From contig CAJNOL010000160.1 of the NCBI GenBank assembly GCA_905250125.1, positions 158,180 through 222,179 of the forward strand: a stretch of DNA of 64,000 nt, written 5' to 3'. Source of the DNA: Rotaria sordida. Its lineage: Eukaryota > Rotifera > Eurotatoria > Philodinida > Philodinidae. A program made the position numbers and the translations under genes. This document shows, one piece after another, positions 55,645 through 64,000 of this stretch (positions are counted from its first letter, which is position 1; each line of letters begins with the position of its first letter). The notes beneath the pieces were generated by a model. The model made no database searches, was not told where the DNA came from, and saw only the letters and a list, made by a program, of their open reading frames with translations.

Positions 55645-56371
55645 TTTGATATTATAATTAATTATACAAAAATTTTAAATTGATTATTAATACTTCTACA
55701 AAGAATATGGCAATGTATATATAAATACATAAATATTTATATCAAGAGACTATTGAAAATAAATTTAAGACGAAATATTAAATGATCCACAACATAATCG
55801 ACTTTTTTTTGTCATTAGTTCGAGCTACATACAGAATCAATAAACGATAAAACGAAACCGTACTTCGTTCTGAATATAGATCAAGATGATATTCAACAAA
55901 TGAATCTGTACACACAAATATATATTCACACTAAATATTAAGAAATATATGTATCAACGTAACATAAATAGTTGGATCGAATGCATACACAAAATACTAA
56001 CAAAAAAATATATGCGCGTCCTCTTCCTTTTGCTGCATCTCTCACTCTCTTATGACGACGATCGACGATGATCACTGCCGCAGTAACGCCAACATTACTT
56101 ATTCGTGGTTGTCAAAAAAAAAGAGACGGAGCGACCGGGCAAACGAACGAGAAAGAAAGATAAATGAATGCTTTTTATCATTTTAACATATTCTTTCTTT
56201 CCTCTTCGTTTTTTTTCTTGACTGTACTCTAATAACGACAAAACATTACACAAGTAATAGATTTTATATTCTTTCCACAATCATTGTGTTGGTTATCTTA
56301 TCTTTTTTTGTTTCTTTTTATTATTTTGATAAATATAAAAATAATTTTCAAAAGAAAATGTTTAAATTGAA
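55645..56371. other. intergenic region
   Basis: AT-rich, between the calcium sensor start and the stop codon of the next minus-strand gene. It should contain the isoform B promoter. No coding signal. Confidence 0.5.
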
Positions 56372-57176
56372 TTAATAAAAACTTTCAATTGGCCAATTAG
56401 AAAATTTATATTGTTTGGGTAATGGTTTAATATTAACCGATTTTGCACGTCCATAGATTTCAATAGCTTGTTGTGGTAAAATTCTCCAACCAATTTTCTA
56501 TATATAAAAAAACAACAAGTATCATATATAACTCATCAATCAAGAGTAACGCAAAAATAACTCAAGATGCTCACGTCATTTTCTGTTTCGGGAAATGCTC
56601 CTAATAAACGTCGACGACGTTGACCTGTAAGACGTTTATGTAATGGTGGAAAGATATTAGTTGGCTGTTGCCATTCAGTACGTTTCAGAGAAATAAGACA
56701 ATTCTCACGAGAAATACCATGAACTTTTGCTATATTATCATACATCTGTAATTCATCATTAATAATTAAAAAATTTTAAGAATATTAAACATATCTTACT
56801 TGTCGATATTCATCAATTAACCATGGATCAAATTTTGTTATCCATGCTCGATGTGCTTCTTGTTGTTTATGAATAATTTCTTTTCTAATAAAAAAATTCT
56901 TTTATTCTTGTTTCAATCATTCGTTATTGTCTTTATTTTTGTCTAATTAATCGATTTACCTAGCTACATCTATTGTATTGTAATCTATAAATTCGATATT
57001 ACTTGCTCGTGATAATGCAGCTACTGTTGGTTGACTACTGGTAGATATTACACTTTTAACTGTTGTTCGAGCCGATGGTATATTAGTGGAAACTACAAAA
57101 AAAACTGATTGTTTTTTTTTCTTTTTAAAAAATTATCATTCCTCGATTTACCGTGACGAGTATTTCTTTGTGACAT
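56372..57176 (-). CDS. unrecognised five-exon gene, 179 aa
   Basis: Minus-strand exons 57176-57152, 57092-56960, 56884-56800, 56745-56575 and 56497-56372 join in frame to 179 aa. The start is MSQRNTRH, with a Ser/Thr-rich N-terminal third. HKQQEAHRAWITKFDPWLID follows and then a basic block, PLHKRLTGQRRRRLLGAFPE. The end is WRILPQQAIEIYGRAKSVNI, KPLPKQYKFSNWPIESFY. There is no signal peptide, membrane span or motif I can name. The short length, Trp/Pro-containing repeats and basic patches recall small microtubule-associated ciliary proteins, but that is only an impression. Introns are 54-76 nt with good GT-AG ends. Confidence 0.85.
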
Positions 57177-59987
57177 TTTGTATTTTAATTTATTTAAAAA
57201 GAAATCAGTTGATTTAGTTTATATATATGGGCGGTTTCTTATATTTTTTTGTTGTCACAATTCTCGTTTGAATCATGGCGAAAAAAAAATCTATCGGCAG
57301 AGAAACATTTAAAATGCATAACGACAATAGCAAACATACAAACGTTTTCTTGGCAGGTGGCTTCTTGACTTTCTTTTCATTTGACAAGAAACAAAACTGC
57401 ATTATTATTATTATTATTCTTTTTTTTTTATTGATTGAATTCTTTAGAAGCAAAAAAAAAAACAAACGAGACAGAAAGAAAAGCTTTTTAAGATTAGATA
57501 AAATAAATACTATATCCAATATGTACATCAGTTTCTTTGCAGATTAGATTTTAATATCTTAAATATTGTTGATATTTTATTTCTTTTTGTCATTTTGATT
57601 TATACTTCAAGGATATCAATACTGCATAATAATAAAAAACACTTCGAATAAAAAATTTCAAGCAATAAATATCTCAATAAATCATAGCACTTTTTCTTTT
57701 ATAGACTATGAATAGTAGATCATACACATTTTGAATTTATTTAGATAATCTCAACCAAAAAAAAAAAGATTTCATGATGATTTTGGTAAAAAAACAAACT
57801 TAAAAAAATACTCTAAGCAATCGTATTCAAAATGATTCAACATAAACAATAAAGCCACATAAATTTTGAAGTATTTAATGGATTCTATTCAAAGTTTATT
57901 CTGATTTTTCACAGGATACTGCAATACCAAGACAATAACACTTTCATGAAAAGACAAATAATACAAGTAAATAGAGATGGAATCGGTGAAGGTTTGTCAT
58001 GCTCGACATCAATACCGGCTTTACAATTTGAATATTAGGTTGATGCCAAACAGAAGCAGAAAGATTCTTAATGGTAATTGAATACCTAAGAAGTTCCATT
58101 AGTGTCAAAATGTGAGAGTTGAATCCAATTATTGAAGATCTTTTCAGATATTCTGATATTACCCTGCGTATATAGTTCCGTGGTGTCCTCAGCGCGAAAG
58201 TTGCTTCGTATATATTTCTATTTCCATGAATATCTAAATTTCATGTATATATATATTGAATTATTGAATTCAACTATCTGATTTGACATATATGCAAAAT
58301 TCTATTTTTGTTCGAGTCTTGTTATATTTATTTATTTGATAAAAATATTTGAATAATTGATTTATTAAAATCTACACATGTCAAACACATATGTTCTTTT
58401 TTTTTTGCTTTACAATTTCCATGAAACAAATATAGTTTAATTGAATAGTGAATCTTCAATGATTTACTATGATTTGTATTCTGAAATTTATTAATATTGA
58501 CATTTTAATTAGAATGAAAAATGTTAATGATGAATCAAGTAACGTCAGCTTATCAACAACAGTAGAAACAATAAGTCCCATCAAAGATATTTATTCTTAG
58601 TTACATAGGGAAAACTGAAGATTGATTATTCTACGAGAATGAATTATAGTGAAAACAAGACAGATCTGATATACATAATTTATTTGGCAATAAATATTGG
58701 AAAATAATGATTGAAAACAAAAATATATATCGGAAGAAGATGATAAATCTATGATTGAAAAACTTTCTCTTTAGAAAAATAATTCAAACCAGTCCTTTAA
58801 TTTCATTAGTAGTTAAATTAACAGAAGTTGATCGAACAATATGTATATATATATATATAGACATTACTGCATTATTAAATATAATATTATCGACAATAGC
58901 CGATTGAAATAATTGAATTTGTCTCAAACGAAACAAAACAGATATATAACAAATCTATTTTATTATCAAACTAACGACTAAAATAGTTCAATTGATCAAT
59001 ATTTTCCACGATTATATTTAAAGATCTTTGTATATTATTAGAAAATAAAACAAAATCATTTTTAATGATGCAATAAGTTCAATAGGGTACATCAATAGAT
59101 TTTTGAATAAATTAGATTAATATAAATAAATCAACATTGAATAACTTACTTGTCCAAATAATACATAAGTACGCTCACGTACTTCGATTAAATGAAGTAT
59201 TTTTTTTTCTTCCGAATCATTTAATATTATTTCATATAGGAGATGTATATATGTATATTCTTTTAAATTTCTTATCTTTTATGCAAATCATATATAGGTT
59301 ACAATCTTTTTTTTGTATTAGTTGTTGATATAAGTATTGAATTGTAATAATAAATATTTTCTAATTGTAGTTCATATTACGAAAATATTTCATTGAAATA
59401 TTACTATATGTATAATGATATACGTTAGAATTCGAATGATTATATAAATCAAAAATATTTATTATTAATCTTATTGAATAATTAGGATCTAAAGATCAAT
59501 GTATTCAAAAGAATATTCTATATTAATCAATCCTTCACTAGAAGTATATTGGTGTTAACAAGTAAATGATTAATTGATATTCCTATCAACATCAATATCA
59601 ATCGTTGTATAAACCAATATTTATCTTAAATAGCTTAATACACGACCAACTAATAAAAGACTTACATATAAATATACAGATATTTAGAAATTCTCTATAT
59701 CTACAGTAAATAATCTAATAAAATTGACTGAAATATTTTCGAAATATGTTATTTAAATAATGATCATATCTAATAGAATATATATTCAATTTTTTACTTC
59801 AATGAAAGAGATTTTATTTAAATTAATTGTCATACGTGCATACATTGACAAAAGAGTTGAGCTAGAAATGAATACACACATGAGAAAAGAAAAAGGCACA
59901 TAAACAATAAAGATTATGAAAGAAAAAAAAGAAAGAAAACTTTTTTAAATAACAATATTATTGATTGTAATTTAAAAAGATGTATTG
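57177..59987. other. gene-free region
   Basis: AT-rich DNA with scattered A/T tracts and an (AT)n run at about 58841-58858. No exon is supported on either strand. Confidence 0.5.
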
Positions 59988-60721
59988 TCACATAAGTCGA
60001 CAACGATTTAAATATCGACGTTTTTTTCGTTTCTTTTTTATTGGATATTGATTTTGATTTTGTTGTCGTATTACACGAACAAGTTCATGAAATGCAGTAT
60101 CAACATTTACTGGTGGAACTTTTGCACTGGTTTCAATATATGGGATTTGTAATTCATTTGCTAATTCACGACCTTCTTCTTCAGATATTTTTCTTAAATG
60201 CACTAAATCAATTTTATTTGCAACAAGAATCATTGGATAAGATTTTCTATTTAAAACCGAAAGGTACAAATAATTTATATTTTTGTATAAAATTCTTCAA
60301 AAAAAAAAAAACGAAATACCTGTCTTTAACACGAAGTATTTGATTATAAAATTGTCGAGTATTTTTAAATGAATTAGAATCAATCACAGAATAAACAATA
60401 AGAAAACCATCACCTTTACGCATATATTGTTCACGTAAAGCAGAAAATTCTTCTTGACCAGCTGTATCAAGAACATCAAGTACACATACTTGTTTATCAA
60501 CTTCAACATGTTGAATATAACTATCTTCAATAGTTGGATCATAATCTTCAACAAACATTTTTTGAAAAAACTAAAATGAAAATTATATGAAAGTTTGTTT
60601 TTTTATTAAATTCTTTCAATATTGTATTTACTTGAATGGTTAAGGCAGATTTGCCAACACCACCTTCACCAACGACTACTAATTTATAGGTAATTGCATT
60701 ATCAGGTGGAGCACTTTGCAT
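59988..60721 (-). CDS. MRAS: M-Ras small GTPase
   Basis: A membrane-bound GTP switch upstream of the RAF/ERK pathway. In the SHOC2-PP1 complex, M-Ras helps activate RAF. Minus-strand exons 60721-60632, 60570-60320 and 60246-59988 give 199 aa. The P-loop is GEGGVGKS (18-25), switch [10 protein letters not shown] (40-48), switch [10 protein letters not shown] (65-72), with NKID and ETSAK nucleotide-binding motifs. [42 protein letters not shown] and [11 protein letters not shown] match M-Ras rather than H/K-Ras or R-Ras. The tail is strongly basic (KKKRKKRR) and ends CRLM, a CAAX box; Met at the end suggests farnesylation. The start at 60721 is the first in-frame ATG. Confidence 0.94.
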
Positions 60722-63646
60722 GATGAACACCGGAAGTACTCTGTATGATCAAGTTTTATTTTTTAAAGAATAGTACGAAATGGCATAACGTGTCAATTGA
60801 AATGAAAATGAATCATTGAGATTGTAAGAACAAGATAAGGGAGGGCAATATATAATAGATTGGACATATTTATGTCAATCAATAGACAGTCAGAAACGAT
60901 GAAGATTTCAAAAAAAAAGTAAAAAAGCCAATGAGAAAAAAAATCTGAGAAAGAGATATTTATATAAGAGGTGTAAAAAAAAAAGAAAGAATGCGCAGAA
61001 AAAAGAAAAAACAACAATATGTTATATGGATTGTAGGACGTTTTTTCCAATTAATATTAAGCAATTAGACAGAGGACGCTAATAATCAAGGAATTAAAAA
61101 AAAAATATAACGATTCGATAATTTATTCCTCATGAGCTACATCGAAGTAAGAAAATATTTATCTACTGAACATTGAGATAGACTTGTTTTTTAGAATTAG
61201 ATTTAAATCATCGTTTCTTACTTTTCGTAAAAAAAAGAGTACAAAATAATAATTTTTTGGTTTTTTTTTGAGCTTCACAAACGGTGATATTCAATAACAA
61301 CCCTTTTCAGTTTACTTTAATCAATCGAACTGAATTTTTTCGCGGTAATAGGAGACTCGTCAAAGTTTTTATTCATAAAGAGCCTGTCGAATAGATACTG
61401 TGTAGAACTAGCGCTATTGGTGAAAAAGTATCTCAGCCATTCTTAGTACTTAACATTTAAAAATTTTAGTGTGTTCAAAAGCAGTAGAACTTTATATCTT
61501 AACAGTAACAATCATCCTTGAAATTTTTAAAACCATGTCTTGATAACTTTCGACCTCCGATTCTAAGAGTCGTTCTCGTTAAAATCCGACTTCTAGAATT
61601 TTCTTATTTTAAAGGATAAAATACTGAAAGTTTCAAAACAGATACTAATCAGTGAGGTTAACTTTTGTTAAACAAATTTGTTTTTCTCCAACGTTTTCTT
61701 TATATAGAAAGTGCCTACATAGAACTCTATTTTTTCGAGGTTCTCCAAGCCTAAATTATTCGCTTAGGTCAAGATTATCCTAAATAGAAAGCTTTCTTAT
61801 AGTCAGAATTCTGAGTTTTCTCAGCAAGAAGTTCAGGTAAAAATTAAAAATTGCCTCCCAAAATCCTCATATTTAGCAGTCAGATTTTACTTAACACCTT
61901 TGAAAATTTTCTAGAACATGCAGGGATGATTTTAACGTATATAATATTGGTTAGTAAGTAATGTTCCTCATGGAAGAAATTAGGCTCGTTAAACATCGGA
62001 AAAATCGAGTTTTCCGAAGGCATTTTTGATCCAAAGGAAACTTTGGAAAGAAGAGCTTTTCTCTTCGTCAGACTAAATACATTTATGCTTATTAACACAT
62101 GTTTGTTTTTAATTTTCTCTCTGCTGATATTGATTTTAAACATATAATAGTAGGACGGAGGAAGAAGACAAATAGTCGACAAATCCTACCAGTATCACTG
62201 TCTTGCCATCTCCCTATCATAAATTTAAAATCAATATGAAAAGGAGAAGAGAGAAAACAGAAAGAAAAATATATGCTTGTGTATATGTGAGTGTTTGTAA
62301 ACATAAAGGTGTTTCATTTAATTGAAGGGAGTATTGTTGTCCAAACGTAACTCACTAATACATAAATAAATAAGTAAAACCTTTTACAAGGAAGAATTCA
62401 AACATTAAGATAACAAAAAAATCATTTGAAATAAGAAAATTCTGGAAATCGAATTATGACTAGAAAAGCTATCCGCATCGAATGTTGCAATCTATCAAGA
62501 CATTATTTTTTAAATGTTTGAAGATAATTTTTGGCGTCAGAATATCAAGTTCTAATACTTCTGAAAGTTTGAAACACTTCGAATGGAGTCAATGTAAATT
62601 CTAGTACACTTCCAAAAGAATTACTCTAGAGCAGACTGGAGATATTGAATTGTTTTGGGCGTATAGCTATTTATGAGCCACTCCGCATAGAAGATAGTGG
62701 GAAAAGTTTATTAACAACGTACCTTTGATTTTTTTTTCTATAATGTTAAACAGCTACCTCAAATTCAGATAGTGATTTTAATAGCCAATGAAGTTCTCAA
62801 TACCAAGATTTCATAGATAAACTATGATGGCAAGGTTTCCAAAAGACTGGACACAGTAGTTTTTATGTTTCAAAAGGCTTTGTCGGAGAAATATTATAAC
62901 AATGTCATTTTAAAGAGCACAAATTCTGAACAAAATGTCTGATCGTCTTATCTTTTACGACTTTCTGTTAACAAGTTAAAAATATCATAAAAACTGGGAA
63001 AAGGCAAGTTTTAGTCGATTTTTTGTTAAATATTGGTTTTTATGATACTTTTAACTTTTTAAAAGAAGATCGGAGAAAAAGCGGCAACCCCTCATTTTGT
63101 TCCAATTTTGAATGTGTGGATGTGAGTTACAGATATACGGGACCAGTTCCCGTTGCTGTGACCAAAAAAGCTTGGTCCTGCACATCTCTAGTGTGGATGT
63201 GGATATGAGTTTTCAGGTCACCAATACTCATACCACATCCATTCATATCTTTATCTCGCTGGTCGAGAATCTCAAAATAAACTTTTTTCGACATTTTCAT
63301 GTGATCGTCATTTTTTTTCTTTCGGTCAAATCAATGCCATTCGTAAAAACAATCATTTTTTTTTTCACAACGAAAATAAATCTTTCATTCATTACTTTAT
63401 CAGGAAAAAATTTTCCTAAGAAAAATTTTCTCATTGATCACTGTTAGACAACACAAAATAATATGAAATCTAATTAGATTGAATAATTTTTATATTGCAA
63501 ATATACGTAATAAAAAAAATATTTGACATACAAGAAAAAAAGAAAAACTGAACAATAATCAGAAGTCAATTCCTATGAAATACAAATTGCCTGATTAGTC
63601 ACAAAAGAACAAAAAGAAAAAGGAAAAAAAAGAAAAGAAAAGTAAA
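60722..63646. other. gene-free region with a foldback
   Basis: Upstream of M-Ras, AT-rich with no supported exon. A foldback centred near 63000 is listed separately. Several ORFs of 60-110 codons lack motifs or splice support. Confidence 0.5.
62890..63120. repeat. foldback element
   Basis: AACAAGTTAAAAATATCATA (about 62970) pairs with TATGATACTTTTAACTTTTT (about 63041). Outer pairing continues: GAACAAAATGTCTGATC with GATCGGAG..CATTTTGTTCC, and CACAAATTCTG with a CAATTTTGAATGTG block. The loop is about 45 bp. Confidence 0.6.
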
Positions 63647-64000
63647 CTAAGAAAGTGATGATGATGATGTGGCCGTTGTTGTTATATGACTATGACTATT
63701 TGTATCACTTGCAATACCTGATGTTGATAGAGGTAAAATTGTTGTCGATGCAAAATCACTCATTGATGGTGATGATATTGGTGGAAAATCTACATAATCT
63801 AAATCGGAATAATCAATTGGTGATGAACCATATAAATAATGTCGAAGACTTCCACATATTTGTGTAAATGTTGGCCGTAATGATTCTTTAAATGTCCAAC
63901 ATGATTCAATTATTTGAAAACTAAAACAAACGAAAATTATTAAACAAAAAAACAAAAACATCTCATTTTAATGATTTTACATTTCATTTGGACAATTAAC
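63647..64000 (-). CDS. tyrosine kinase C-terminal end (partial, runs off the window)
   Basis: The last exon is 63920-63647 on the minus strand, and the preceding exon runs from the window edge to 63981. The junction reads VNCPNE(I)FQIIESCW, then FKESLRPTFTQICGSLRHYL. This is kinase subdomain XI (CW....RPTF), which in this form is typical of receptor tyrosine kinases. The tail of about 60 residues has YGSSPIDYSDLDYVDFPP, with three tyrosines in acidic context, then a Ser/Thr-rich end. The rest of the kinase, and whether it is a receptor, lies outside the window. The intron is 60 nt. Confidence 0.8.

Noticed and set aside
63023..63447. Overlapping plus-strand ORFs
   Set aside because: Partly in a foldback, no motif, low-complexity ends.

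Overview
The window is eukaryotic nuclear DNA from an invertebrate animal. It is strongly AT-rich. Genes are split by canonical GT-AG introns, many only 50-75 nt long. The gene set is metazoan: an innexin, an FRS2-like adaptor, M-Ras, neuronal calcium sensors, ATG14, PREB/SEC12, LZIC, POLR3B and the end of a tyrosine kinase. Compact genes, tiny introns, likely spliced-leader acceptor sites just before start codons, and many degenerate foldback repeats suggest a rotifer, most likely bdelloid. That placement is an inference; the innexin only shows a non-echinoderm, non-vertebrate type of animal.

Layout. 1-10.6 kb has almost no genes and is packed with repeats: a tRNA-like SINE, a mariner-type transposon fossil, two long foldbacks and a 1.4-kb element with inverted termini. 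10.7-14.4 kb holds a two-exon innexin. 16.1-16.8 kb holds a small SERTA-like gene. 17.7-26.7 kb is a close-packed plus-strand run: a phosphatidylserine decarboxylase with a GGST (type II) processing site, ATG14, then PREB/SEC12, with gaps of only 174 and 198 nt. 27.3-28.8 kb contains a near-perfect palindrome with a 10-N gap at its apex and a dead piggyBac transposase. LZIC follows at 29.3-30.1 kb. 30-38.5 kb is sparse, with a two-exon secreted prepropeptide (34.8 kb) that looks like a novel neuropeptide precursor and a minus-strand ORF carrying the MePCE N-terminal motif without a methyltransferase domain. 38.6-47.8 kb is the 21-exon POLR3B, followed 87 nt later by an FRS2-like gene.

The rest is minus-strand: a neuronal calcium sensor locus (53.2-55.6 kb), an unrecognised five-exon gene (56.4-57.2 kb), an M-Ras gene (60.0-60.7 kb) and, at the right edge, the last exons of a tyrosine kinase.

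The most interesting points are: the calcium sensor locus, where two 5' coding cassettes (one with five exons, one with its introns cleanly missing) appear to share one set of 3' exons; the candidate operons with acceptor sites at start codons; the neuropeptide-like precursor; the type II-like PSD; and a dispersed set of long inverted-repeat elements in intergenic DNA and introns. All exon joins were worked out by hand from splice sites and reading frame; total lengths of the completed genes are divisible by three.
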